The position numbers were made by a program, and so were the translations under genes. Of a stretch of 39,206 nucleotides of DNA, positions 30,595 through 38,961 are shown piece after piece. Location: positions 1 to 39,206 of the forward strand of contig JAFDYQ010000042.1 of assembly GCA_018267365.1 (NCBI GenBank), read 5' to 3'. The number at the start of each line of letters is the position of its first letter. Position 1 is the stretch's first letter. Origin of the DNA: Bacteroidota bacterium (GTDB lineage Bacteria > Bacteroidota > Bacteroidia > Chitinophagales > LD1). Below the pieces are notes generated by a model. The model had not been told where the DNA came from. It worked only from the letters and a program-made list of their open reading frames with translations, and made no database searches.

Positions 30595-31737
30595 TTACGC
30601 ATTCCTCTTGTCCCAATCCTTAATGAAACGGATGGATACGCGCTTCATCGCTTCGAGGGCTTCGGGATTGATGCAGTCTATGGTGTCGAGGCGGGTGTGG
30701 TAGCTCGGGTCCAGGCTGCCGGAGTCCATAGCGATCACGCAGATAGCCGGCAGGCCCTGTATATGAAAGGCCGATCCATCAGACGCACCGACCATCAGCG
30801 GTAGCTTCTTGACAGGGACATTCTCCGCGATGAAGGCCTGCTCTACCAGGTCTATGTGTTCTTTTTTGTAAAACACCAAAGTATTGACCTCGCTGGTGCC
30901 GATGGTGAGGTGCTCGGTGTCCTTGATCGTATCGAGGTTAAAGAGGAAAGCTTTCTCCCGGATCAGTTGTTCCTTGTGCGCCTTGGCATAGGCCCAGGCA
31001 CCGCGCAGGCAGGCCTCCTCAGAGCCAAAACTGATCACGCGCAGGCGGGTATTTTTCAGCCTGTCCTGAGAGAAGACTTTGGCCATCTCTACGGAGACCG
31101 CTACGCCGGTGAGGTTGTCTGAGGCGCCATGCACTACCTCCTCGCCATGCATATCAAATAGCACTATCAGCAGCGGGGTGAGTGCTGCAAAGACCCACCA
31201 GCCGTAGCCGATCCACGGCGCGGCGATGGCAGCATTCAGCACAGCGTATACCCCGAGCAGCACGATAGAGAAACTGGCCACGATGGTCATGACGGCACCA
31301 TTCTGCTTGAAGCGGTACCAGTATTTGAATTCCTTCACGCTATCTATATGGCCAGCAACGATGAGCGTAGTCTTGGCCTCGCCGGTCGGCTCTATATCGC
31401 CTATCACATTCCACGATGGCTTCTTCTTGTACAGGAAATCGAGCCAGTGACGATAGGTGACGAAGTGGCCCACAAAGAGTATAGAGTTGATAGCGCCTAC
31501 GATAGCAGCTATGAGCGGATTGACAAACATGAGGCCGAGTACGATCACGTACACGATACAGAAACCCTTCAGCGAGTGAAAGTGCGCCTCTAGTGGAGAT
31601 AGGAATTCCTCTACGTCCACTTTGTCGCAATACTTCTTTAGTATCTCCGCAGTATGGAGCTGCGCCCCCTTTTCCTGCTCACTGCCAAAGTACCTGCCGC
31701 CAAAGCGTGTGATGATGTCCTCTATGTAAACGAGCAT
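30595..31737 (-). CDS. Membrane-embedded M28-family metallopeptidase
   Basis: 380 residues. Zinc-ligand pattern of M28: H130 (AGHIDSV), D207 (HGASDNLTG), E240/E241 (FGSEEA), D269 (FNLDTI) and H347 (SYHTRLDTID). Hydrophobic hairpins lie at about 59-93 and about 147-195; the second falls between the first and second zinc ligands. There is no signal peptide. Both hairpins return to the same side, so the catalytic parts can meet. It is probably an aminopeptidase or carboxypeptidase-like enzyme on one face of the inner membrane; the substrate is unknown. Confidence 0.87.
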   Translation of the reverse strand: MLVYIEDIITRFGGRYFGSEQEKGAQLHTAEILKKYCDKVDVEEFLSPLEAHFHSLKGFCIVYVIVLGLMFVNPLIAAIVGAINSILFVGHFVTYRHWLDFLYKKKPSWNVIGDIEPTGEAKTTLIVAGHIDSVKEFKYWYRFKQNGAVMTIVASFSIVLLGVYAVLNAAIAAPWIGYGWWVFAALTPLLIVLFDMHGEEVVHGASDNLTGVAVSVEMAKVFSQDRLKNTRLRVISFGSEEACLRGAWAYAKAHKEQLIREKAFLFNLDTIKDTEHLTIGTSEVNTLVFYKKEHIDLVEQAFIAENVPVKKLPLMVGASDGSAFHIQGLPAICVIAMDSGSLDPSYHTRLDTIDCINPEALEAMKRVSIRFIKDWDKRNA

Positions 31738-31750
31738 TGCGTGATTTTTT

Positions 31751-31789
31751 GCGATGTGGAAAATAGGGTTTATTCAGGGAATGCGGAAT
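31751..31789 (-). repeat. Direct repeat copy 1, in the M28 gene leader
   Basis: A 39-base element that recurs at 32637-32673 with one substitution and a 2-base gap. Each copy sits just upstream of a minus-strand start codon. Confidence 0.75.
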
Positions 31790-31840
31790 GCAATTTTACC
31801 GCAGAGGCTGACTTGTTAAAAGATAATCAGAAAGTCCGGA

Positions 31841-32635
31841 TCAGTATATCTTTTCCCAGCGGAGGGATATGCGCGTACGGCGCAGGAGATACAGGCAGCA
31901 GCGCTTGAATGCACTCTCGCCCGGAGATTGCTTCGCTACTACATGATAGCTGACGGCCTGCCTGTGCTCTAGTATCCACTCTGACCCATCGTTCATTATT
32001 ATCTCACTCTGATTTACATTGCTTATCGTATCAATGCCACCAACCTCCATCATTTTCTTGAAGTGAAGCCAGGTGCGGCGGGACACCAGCTGGGAGCCCG
32101 CCTGCTGCAGTGCGCCATTGCCATAGCGGGCTTTAATGACTCTGGCCTTGCGGCTGAGATGTTTGCTGCTTTTATCCGGCGGTACAGTGCGCACACCACT
32201 GTGTATCGGTATAGATGCTACCTTCCACGAAAGCATATAGTGGTTACCGATTTTAGAGAGACGCACAGCTATCCGCCTATGAAAGCTACGGAGCCAGGTG
32301 AATCGGTATATCTCATCATTAGGCGCTATTGGCACATTGTATATGATCGGCTCCTGTAGCCGCCATAGGTCGCGCGAAAACCAACGGATTCTGGATGTAT
32401 CATAAGAGTATGGGGATATCTTACCAAAAACTTTTGAGGTATCCCATCTGCCATTAATACGCTGAACAATGAGGGAGGATAAAAGTACTGCACCCGAGTC
32501 ATGCTCCTCAGCAAAGCCCAAATTAGGAAAACCCTTCAAGGGGAAATACATAGGTATAGTATCTGATATCTGCGCCTGAGCGAAGTCTAAGATCATACAT
32601 AGAAACAACAAAAGCGCTAACCTCGTTTTTATCAT
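31841..32635 (-). CDS. Hypothetical exported protein
   Basis: 264 residues with a signal peptide (MIKTRLALLLFLCMILDFAQA), then an unrecognised domain with many Trp/Arg and beta-type patterns. No sorting domain or lipobox; probably periplasmic. It ends in a basic stretch (RRTRISLRWEKIY). Copies of a 37-39 base repeat lie on both sides of the gene, and base composition is more A/T-rich than in the neighbours. Both could indicate later arrival. Confidence 0.7.
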   Translation of the reverse strand: MIKTRLALLLFLCMILDFAQAQISDTIPMYFPLKGFPNLGFAEEHDSGAVLLSSLIVQRINGRWDTSKVFGKISPYSYDTSRIRWFSRDLWRLQEPIIYNVPIAPNDEIYRFTWLRSFHRRIAVRLSKIGNHYMLSWKVASIPIHSGVRTVPPDKSSKHLSRKARVIKARYGNGALQQAGSQLVSRRTWLHFKKMMEVGGIDTISNVNQSEIIMNDGSEWILEHRQAVSYHVVAKQSPGESAFKRCCLYLLRRTRISLRWEKIY

Positions 32636-32636
32636 A

Positions 32637-32690
32637 GCGATTGAAAATAGGGCTTATTCAGGGAATGCGGAATAGAGAATAAGGAATAGT
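32637..32690 (-). repeat. Direct repeat copy 2 with a 7-base-period extension
   Basis: Bases 32637-32673 repeat 31751-31789. On the minus strand the element continues upstream as consecutive NNATTCY heptamers (CTATTCC, TTATTCT, CTATTCC, GCATTCC). Confidence 0.7.
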
Positions 32691-32868
32691 GAAATACATC
32701 ACTACACGGAGAGGCACCGGGAAATGAGAAACAGCCATACAGAAGACACACAGATAATCCTCTTATCCTCGGTGTGATCTCACCGCGCTCTGTGTGGTGA
32801 TCGCGCTTAGGAGACAGTACCAAGCATCGCAATAATTTCCTACCTTCCGCACTCACAGGAAACGTATC

Positions 32869-34881
32869 ATGTCCCGCCGTATCATATCTGCACTCATCTG
32901 GTTTTGGCTGCTGGTCATACCGCTATCTTACAATTTCTGGACGCTGGACCCGGCTCTTTACACTAAGTTTCTGCTGCTGGATATCTCTCTGGCTGCGGCA
33001 CTGCTGTGGCTCTCCCTGCGTGGCGGTCTGGTAGTAGCGGCACAGACCGGGCGTTTTTTTGTGCCGTATGCCCTATATATCCTCCTCTCGGTGGTGAGCA
33101 TGGGCATCTACCAGACAGACCTGCCGGACGGCATCTTCGTCTGGCTGCATTTCTTCACCCTGCCCGCTATGGTCGCCGTGCTGCTACTGGCAGACAGGCA
33201 TATAGACATAGCGCCCCGCCAGGTGGCAGTGGCTATCAGTGTGATGGCCGGTCTGGCCTGCGGCACAGCCGCGGCACAGTACTATGAGCAGATCATGGCC
33301 CTGGGTGCCTGGCAGCTCGAGGCCGGCGACGCCGCCAAGGCTACTTTTACCAATAAAAATATACTGGCGGAGGTAATGCTGCTCACACTCCCCTTCAGCC
33401 TGTATGCCGCTGCCCACGGTGGCAGATGGCGGCTGCCGGCTATGCTCTCTCTGGTGGCTACGGCTGGGGTACTGGTCATCACCTTTTCCCGTGCAGTATG
33501 GGCTGCGGGTACGGTGGCCACGCTCACTACCCTCTGCATCTATCTGTATGCCACCGGACGGTGGCAGCCCCGCTGGTACCACGCAGGCGTGCTGGTGCTG
33601 GGTATCGTGGTGGCCTATGCAGGCTTCAGATGGTTCGTGAGGCATACTGATGTAGGGGACTACATCGCATATTTTTACAATAAACGCAACACTATCCGCG
33701 AGCGGCGGCACCTGTGGGCCGCGACGTGGCGGCTATTCACACAGTATATACCACTGGGCAGCGGTACGGGCAGCTGGCGTGTGATGAATATGCGCTACGG
33801 CATAGTGGGCCTGCGGGACTATGCCACCTTCTTTCAGCAGCCGCACAATGACTACCTGTGGGTACTGAGTGAGCAGGGTGTCTTTGCCTTTGCAGCCGCA
33901 GCAGCCGCATGGTGGTATGCAGGGCGCAGACTGCTGCAGCGGATAGTGGCGCAGCCGCGAGACCTCTTTCTGTACTGCCTGGTTTTTGGTATGGTGGGGT
34001 ATGCGGTATATGCGGCCTTTGCTTTCCCGCGGGAGCGTGCAGAGCACGGTATCATTCTCGCCTTTATAGTCTTCTTTATCCTGCGCGGGGGCGGGGAGGC
34101 GGTCCTGCCACTGCCCCGCTATGCGCCGCTCCTGCTGGCCGCCGTGGTGCTGACGGGAGGCTGGTACTCCTGGCAAAAAATGTGGGGGGAGGTACACCTG
34201 CGGCGTTTCTTTGCTGCGCGTGAGCAGCGCGATATGGCGGCGCAGCGGGCCGAGCTGGATGCTATAGACCCGTGCTACTTCCTGCTGGATGGCACAGCTA
34301 CGCCGGTAGCTTTTTATAGCGGCATGTTGCGCTTCGCGCAAAACGACCTTGATGGCGCGGAGAGGGATTTTCGCGCAGCGATACGCGCCAATCCTTATCA
34401 CCCCTACTCACTGTGCAATGTAGCTACCTGCCGCAGCATGGCCGGCGACAAAGCAGCAGCAGAGCGCTATTTTCGCGAGGCGCTGGCGTATGTGCCGGGC
34501 TTCCCCGATGCCGCGCTGAACCTCTGCGCCATCAAGTACAACGAGCACCAGACAGACTCTGCCGCCTGGTACCTGGGTATGGCAGAGGATACGATGGCAG
34601 ACCAGCGCTATGTTGGCTTTGTAAAGGTGGTGGTAGGCGCGGCGCTGAAGGGGATACAGCAGGAGGCAGCAGGCAAATATGACAGTATCGTGACACTACG
34701 CCTCTCGGAAATCGAAAAAAGACCGGACTGGGAGCGCAGCATACTGAGAAAAGCTTATCTTTACCACCGACCATTGCAGCTACAGATATACCAGGATCTG
34801 GACTACGTGATCAGGTATCAGGACCATGATACATCTGCAGCTGCAAAATTTGAAAATCAAAACAACGATCTGACAAAATGA
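32869..34881 (+). CDS. O-antigen ligase-like (Wzy_C/WaaL) membrane protein with TPR tail
   Basis: 670 residues. About ten or more hydrophobic helices span residues 1-435. The large loop carries the family motif QPHNDYLWVLSEQG at about 323-336, preceded by WRVMNMRYGIVGL. The C-terminal part (about 440-640) is soluble, with TPR-like repeats (RFAQNDLDGAERDFRAAIRANP, AERYFREALAYVPGFPDAA). Such proteins ligate lipid-linked glycans to lipid A core or to protein. A PglL/WaaL choice cannot be made by eye. It overlaps the following T9SS cargo gene by 4 bp. Confidence 0.88.
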   Translation: MSRRIISALIWFWLLVIPLSYNFWTLDPALYTKFLLLDISLAAALLWLSLRGGLVVAAQTGRFFVPYALYILLSVVSMGIYQTDLPDGIFVWLHFFTLPAMVAVLLLADRHIDIAPRQVAVAISVMAGLACGTAAAQYYEQIMALGAWQLEAGDAAKATFTNKNILAEVMLLTLPFSLYAAAHGGRWRLPAMLSLVATAGVLVITFSRAVWAAGTVATLTTLCIYLYATGRWQPRWYHAGVLVLGIVVAYAGFRWFVRHTDVGDYIAYFYNKRNTIRERRHLWAATWRLFTQYIPLGSGTGSWRVMNMRYGIVGLRDYATFFQQPHNDYLWVLSEQGVFAFAAAAAAWWYAGRRLLQRIVAQPRDLFLYCLVFGMVGYAVYAAFAFPRERAEHGIILAFIVFFILRGGGEAVLPLPRYAPLLLAAVVLTGGWYSWQKMWGEVHLRRFFAAREQRDMAAQRAELDAIDPCYFLLDGTATPVAFYSGMLRFAQNDLDGAERDFRAAIRANPYHPYSLCNVATCRSMAGDKAAAERYFREALAYVPGFPDAALNLCAIKYNEHQTDSAAWYLGMAEDTMADQRYVGFVKVVVGAALKGIQQEAAGKYDSIVTLRLSEIEKRPDWERSILRKAYLYHRPLQLQIYQDLDYVIRYQDHDTSAAAKFENQNNDLTK

Positions 34882-36077
34882 AAACACTTCTCCTCTCGCT
34901 GGTCATGACAGCCGTCACCCTGGCACTCAGTGCGCAGGGCACCATCACCAGTATCACGCCCAACTCCGGCGCGCAAAACACGCAGCTCACAGTACAGATA
35001 TCCGGCACTACCGGCAGCTTCAGCCCCGGCAGCTCTACCTACATCAATTTTGTGCAGGGCAGCTACAGCTACTTTAGCGCGTACACTGCCAATGTACAGA
35101 GCAGCACCAGCCTCTCTGCGATAGTGCAGATACCGGCTACGGCGCCTACGGGGATCTACGATGTATCTGTGACAGACTATAATGGCGCAGGTGCGTTCGC
35201 GCAGGCAGCCTTTACGGTACTGGCAGGTCAGGTACCGCATATCGTATCTGTAGATACCAACTATGCCTCTCCCGGCACTACACTCGATGTGACTATCAGC
35301 GGTGCTGACACCCATTTTGACCAGGGTACAGGCACCTATCTTTACTTTTATCAAGGTAGCAGCTCCTACATACAGGTCAACTCCTGGAACGCGCTGAACC
35401 CTACCACTATCCTGGCCAATATCTCTCTGCAAGGTAATCAGCCACTCGGATTCTACGATCTGGACGTATATAATGACTGGGATGGATACATCACACTGCC
35501 CAATGCCTTTGTAGTGACAGATACTGCGGCTGGTATAGTAGTAGTCAGCCCTGTGGATACCACTGGCAATGATAGTACCACACTGCGCATCATGGGCAGC
35601 GGTACGAGCTTTGGCTACCCCGGCAGTACCACTGTGGTATGGCTGGGCCAGACGCACCGGGGCTCAGTGCCAAATGCACTGGCCAGCAGCATGACCATTA
35701 TCAATAGCAATACACTGGAGGCTACTTTCCAGTTTCCTGTAGGATCTCCCGGTGGCTGGTATGACCTGTATGTGCTGAATAGTATAGATGGCCAGCTGAC
35801 CAGAGAGCACGCCTATTACAAAAACGGTGCTACCGGTATCAATGATGCCACAGCAGACCGGATAGCGATCTATCCTAACCCTGTGCAAAACCAATTGACA
35901 CTGCGCGTGACACCTGCGGAGCTCAACAGCGCCTACACACTCACAGACCTGACCGGCCGCACCGTACAGCGCGGCACCATTACCGAGCGTACCACTACCA
36001 TCTCTACCGGCGGGCTGACAGAGGGCGTATATATGCTACAGATAGGCGGCACATCCTACAAGATCGTGAAAGAATAA
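34878..36077 (+). CDS. T9SS cargo protein with three IPT/TIG-like domains
   Basis: 399 residues: a signal peptide (about 1-19, LSAQ), three IPT/TIG-like Ig domains (about 22-115, 118-213 and 216-315; openings TITSITPNSG, PHIVSVDTNYASPG and IVVVSPVDTTGND), and a type A sorting domain starting YPNP at 332 and ending YKIVKE. IPT domains usually serve in adhesion or carbohydrate binding. Its ATG overlaps the stop of the O-antigen-ligase-like gene, so both proteins come from one message. This cargo may be a glycan-linked or glycan-binding partner of the ligase. Confidence 0.88.
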   Translation: MKTLLLSLVMTAVTLALSAQGTITSITPNSGAQNTQLTVQISGTTGSFSPGSSTYINFVQGSYSYFSAYTANVQSSTSLSAIVQIPATAPTGIYDVSVTDYNGAGAFAQAAFTVLAGQVPHIVSVDTNYASPGTTLDVTISGADTHFDQGTGTYLYFYQGSSSYIQVNSWNALNPTTILANISLQGNQPLGFYDLDVYNDWDGYITLPNAFVVTDTAAGIVVVSPVDTTGNDSTTLRIMGSGTSFGYPGSTTVVWLGQTHRGSVPNALASSMTIINSNTLEATFQFPVGSPGGWYDLYVLNSIDGQLTREHAYYKNGATGINDATADRIAIYPNPVQNQLTLRVTPAELNSAYTLTDLTGRTVQRGTITERTTTISTGGLTEGVYMLQIGGTSYKIVKE

Positions 36078-36097
36078 AAACTGATTAACCTGATACA

Positions 36098-36133
36098 AAG
36101 AAGAGCGGAGCAGATGCTTCGCTCTTCTTTTTT
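36098..36133 (+). terminator. Strong intrinsic terminator after the ligase/cargo operon
   Basis: A 10-bp arm pair (36098-36107 and 36120-36129) continues into AGCA/TGCT, with T to 36133. Confidence 0.9.
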
Positions 36134-36140
36134 GTGGCTC

Positions 36141-36175
36141 TGTCATTGCAAGGAGCGATAGCGACGTGGCAATCC
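36141..36175. repeat. REP-like intergenic element, TCATTGC...GCAATCC type
   Basis: ATTGC (36145-36149) and GCAAT (36169-36173) flank an AGGAGCGATAGCGACG core. Sequences of this general form occur as dispersed intergenic repeats in many bacterial genomes; copy number here is unknown. Confidence 0.55.
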
Positions 36176-36283
36176 GGGTCTAAAGACATCGCAGGGTAGC
36201 CGTAGTGAGCAGCGGGTTTAGCATGAGGCGCTGGTTTTCAGCCGGAGGCCGGGGGCAGCGCACACTCCCCAGAGGCGAGCGCG

Positions 36284-36306
36284 TGATGCTGCGAAAAACG
36301 GCATCA
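36284..36306. repeat. Small inverted repeat TGATGC/GCATCA
   Basis: Six-base arms around an 11-base loop, with partial outer pairing. Part of a cluster of palindromic elements downstream of two convergent genes. Confidence 0.45.
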
Positions 36307-36311
36307 TGCTG

Positions 36312-36339
36312 GTAGGGACAGGTCGCGACCTGTCCCTAC
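36312..36339. repeat. 28-bp perfect palindrome
   Basis: GTAGGGACAGG at the left, TCGCGA at the centre, CCTGTCCCTAC at the right, with no mismatch and no loop. It lies 27 bases beyond the stop of the 36367 gene. It resembles mobile or REP-type palindromes; the function is unknown. Confidence 0.75.
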
Positions 36340-36366
36340 TGTCGGGTGCCCGATCATACTTATCAA

Positions 36367-36924
36367 TCACTTTTTGAAAGTCAGCCCCTCTTCTTTCAGT
36401 GCAGCCTTTAGCCTGGGTATAGCAGTCGGGCCGATGCCGTGTAGTTTGAGGATATCTGCCTCCGAGTATTTAGCGAGTTGCTTTGCAGTCTTGATACCAG
36501 CGGCGCTGAGGGCACGGCGAGCCGGTGCGCTGAGGCCGGCAGTCCAGTCTACTTTAGGTGAAGCTAACAGCTCCTTCTCTGCTGCGTCTTCTTTCACGCG
36601 ATGCTTTACGATGTCGCTGATGAGTTTCGCTGGCAGCGGCTCATCTAGCGGAAACTGTACTGCTCCTTTGGAGCTTTTATATTTCGCCAGTTGCTTCGCA
36701 AAAACTCTGATGCCCGATGAGGTGGGATAGAAACCGATGTGCTTCTTATACCCTGCGAAATATACCAATACGCGGTTTTGCCGGAAGGCGGGGATGCTGT
36801 AGCTGATGCACTCTGAGGCTTTGGGTGCGGCTTTGGCTATGATAGCTCTTATCTCGTGCAGTTTCTCCAGCGCTTCGGATGCTGCGAGGGCTATGTAGTC
36901 GTCTATGTCGGTGGCTTTGAGCAT
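36367..36924 (-). CDS. DUF1801 protein fused to an alpha-CTD-like HhH domain
   Basis: 185 residues. The N-terminal DUF1801/YdhG-like domain (about 1-115) has ECISYSIPAFRQNRVLVYFAGYKKHIGFYP. The C-terminal part (about 128-182) is a helix-hairpin-helix module, LSAPARRALSAAGIKTAKQLA followed by LKLHGIGPTAIPRLKAAL. This closely follows the pattern of the RNA polymerase alpha subunit C-terminal domain. The second half could bind DNA or protein; the first half is a small-molecule or protein-interaction fold of unknown role. A TATCTTAG -7-like box (minus strand, 36943-36950) is 18 bases before the ATG. Confidence 0.85.
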   Translation of the reverse strand: MLKATDIDDYIALAASEALEKLHEIRAIIAKAAPKASECISYSIPAFRQNRVLVYFAGYKKHIGFYPTSSGIRVFAKQLAKYKSSKGAVQFPLDEPLPAKLISDIVKHRVKEDAAEKELLASPKVDWTAGLSAPARRALSAAGIKTAKQLAKYSEADILKLHGIGPTAIPRLKAALKEEGLTFKK

Positions 36925-37037
36925 GACAAAAGTTTGTACACACTAAGATAAATCTTTACCCACTGATAATATGCTATCTCTTAATTTCGTGGCACCAATA
37001 TTGACATCATCCTTCTGCAACATAAAAACCACCTCAC

Positions 37038-38036
37038 ATGGCAAAGATCAAAGTAGCGATCAATGGATTTGGCCGGATAGGCCGCGTATTTACCCGCATC
37101 GCACAGGGCAATGACAACATAGACATCGTAGCGATAAACGACCTGACGGACACCAGGACACTCGCACACCTGTACAAGTATGACTCGGTACACGGTGTAT
37201 CAAAGCCTGCGGTGTCTCACACGGACAATGGCATCATCATAGATGGCAAAGAGATACGCGTACATGCGGAGAAGTCTCCCGACAAGCTGACCTGGCATGA
37301 ATACGGCATAGATGTAGTGCTGGAGAGTACGGGGCACTTTCTGGACCGCGAGAGTGCAGAGCTGCACCTCAAGGCCGGTGCCCGGAAAGTGATCCTGAGC
37401 GCACCGCCAAAGAGCAGTGATATCAAGACCGTAGTGCTGGGCGTGAATGATGCCATACTGGACGGCACCGAGACGCTGCTCTCAAACGCCTCCTGCACGA
37501 CCAACTGTGCGGCCCCTATGATCAAGGTGCTGCACGACAAGTGGCAGATAGTAGATGCCTATATCAATACAGTACACGCGTACACAGGCGACCAGCGCCT
37601 GCATGATGCACCACACAAAGACCTGCGCCGGGCCCGCGCGGCAGCGCACTCTATCATACCTACCACCACAGGTGCGGCCAAGGCGATCACAAAGATCTTT
37701 CCGGATCTGGAGGGCAAGATAGGTGGCAGCGGTATGCGCGTGCCGGTGCTGGATGGTTCTATCACTGAGATCACCTGCCTGCTCGACCGCCCTGCCACGA
37801 TAGAGGAGATCAATGCAGCATTTAAACAAGCTGCCGATGGCGCGCTGAAGGGCTACCTGGAGTATACAGAGGACCCGATCGTATCTGCAGACATAGTGGG
37901 CAATGGTGCGTCGTGCATCTTTGATGCGCAGCTCACATCAGTAGTGGGCAATATGGTAAAAGTGCTCGGCTGGTATGATAATGAATATGGCTACTCATCC
38001 AGACTGGTGGACCTGGTAGAGCGGATAGGCCGGTAG
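37038..38036 (+). CDS. gap: Glyceraldehyde-3-phosphate dehydrogenase, type I
   Basis: Oxidises glyceraldehyde 3-phosphate to 1,3-bisphosphoglycerate in glycolysis. 332 residues, full length. The NAD-binding Rossmann motif is NGFGRIGR (9-16), the catalytic C153 is in SNASCTTNCAAP, its partner H180 is in NTVHAYTGDQ, and the substrate region VPVLDGSITE and the C-terminal WYDNEYGYS are intact. The AINDLTD segment is typical of NAD-dependent enzymes. It is a single gene, convergent with the aldo/keto reductase (24-bp gap). Other paralogs may exist in the genome. Confidence 0.95.
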   Translation: MAKIKVAINGFGRIGRVFTRIAQGNDNIDIVAINDLTDTRTLAHLYKYDSVHGVSKPAVSHTDNGIIIDGKEIRVHAEKSPDKLTWHEYGIDVVLESTGHFLDRESAELHLKAGARKVILSAPPKSSDIKTVVLGVNDAILDGTETLLSNASCTTNCAAPMIKVLHDKWQIVDAYINTVHAYTGDQRLHDAPHKDLRRARAAAHSIIPTTTGAAKAITKIFPDLEGKIGGSGMRVPVLDGSITEITCLLDRPATIEEINAAFKQAADGALKGYLEYTEDPIVSADIVGNGASCIFDAQLTSVVGNMVKVLGWYDNEYGYSSRLVDLVERIGR

Positions 38037-38060
38037 AGTAAAGCCACGTTTGCTTCTTGC

Positions 38061-38873
38061 TTAGTCCCAGTCGGGCGCGGTAGATGGATTGGTCAGACGC
38101 TCGTCTTTATTCAGCGCAAAGATGGCATCCATCTCCTGCTGAGTCAGCTCAAAGTCAAAGATGTTGAAGTTCTCTGCCATGCGCTCGCGGTGTGTGGTTT
38201 TGGGTATCACAGCTACATCGTCCTGCTGTACCAGCCAGCGGAGCGTCACCTGCCCGGCGGTCTTATGGTGTTTTGACGCTATATCCATCAGCACAGGGTC
38301 TTTGGTCACTTTGCCCAGGGCCAGCGGGCGGTAGGCAGTCAGGGCCATATCGTAGGAGCGCAGATAGGCCAGCAGCTTGGCCTGCGAGAGATAGGGGTGG
38401 TACTCCACCTGGTCGCAGATGATCGGTGCCTCTTTGCGCGCCTCCTCCAGTTGTGCTATGGTAAAGTTGCTCACGCCTACGCTTTTCGCATAGCCTTTGT
38501 TGATCACCTCATTTAGTTGGGCTACGGCTGTCTTATTGCTCTCGGGGTCGGATGGCCAGTGCAGCAGCAGCAGGTCTACGCGGTCCATCTGCAGCTTGCG
38601 CAGGCTATCCTCTACGGCGGGCAGCAGATCGTGAAAGTCACTCGGCCAGACCTTGGTAGTGACAAATATCTCACTGCGGTCCACACCGCTATTGCGGATA
38701 CCTTTGCCTACCTCAGCTTCATTCTCATACATGCGGGCAGTATCTATGTGGCGATAGCCTATACCTATGGCCGCAGCGATATCGCCGGCGGCATCAGGGC
38801 CTGTTATTTTGTAGGTGCCGAGGCCTATGCGGGGAATGTGTGTGCTGCCTATGGTGATAGCCGGTGTGCTCAT
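38061..38873 (-). CDS. Aldo/keto reductase
   Basis: 270 residues from ATG 38873; a longer open frame reads into the promoter and is rejected. It is an NAD(P)H-dependent carbonyl reductase with a TIM barrel. The catalytic tetrad is D44 and Y49 (HIDTARMYENEAEVG), K74 (TTKVWPSDF) and H105 (LLLLHWPSD), with the signature GVSNFTIAQLEEA. It resembles 2,5-diketo-gluconate reductase-type AKR5 members. The substrate is unknown. Confidence 0.92.
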   Translation of the reverse strand: MSTPAITIGSTHIPRIGLGTYKITGPDAAGDIAAAIGIGYRHIDTARMYENEAEVGKGIRNSGVDRSEIFVTTKVWPSDFHDLLPAVEDSLRKLQMDRVDLLLLHWPSDPESNKTAVAQLNEVINKGYAKSVGVSNFTIAQLEEARKEAPIICDQVEYHPYLSQAKLLAYLRSYDMALTAYRPLALGKVTKDPVLMDIASKHHKTAGQVTLRWLVQQDDVAVIPKTTHRERMAENFNIFDFELTQQEMDAIFALNKDERLTNPSTAPDWD

Positions 38874-38897
38874 GTGTATCTTTCTTTGATCCGTGGG

Positions 38898-38905
38898 CAA
38901 AGGTA
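38898..38905 (-). promoter_or_regulatory. -7 promoter box for the aldo/keto reductase gene
   Basis: TACCTTTG on the minus strand, exact TAnnTTTG match, 24 bases before the ATG. It decides the start at 38873 over the longer frame. Confidence 0.5.
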
Positions 38906-38961
38906 ATGAACCCTCAATGCTCCGCTGTGAAAATGTGTCAATAGATGCTACAAGTATGCCA

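Noticed and set aside
31751..32673. Insertion sequence around the 31841 gene
   Set aside because: The flanking repeats are direct, not inverted, and the enclosed gene is an exported protein, not a transposase.
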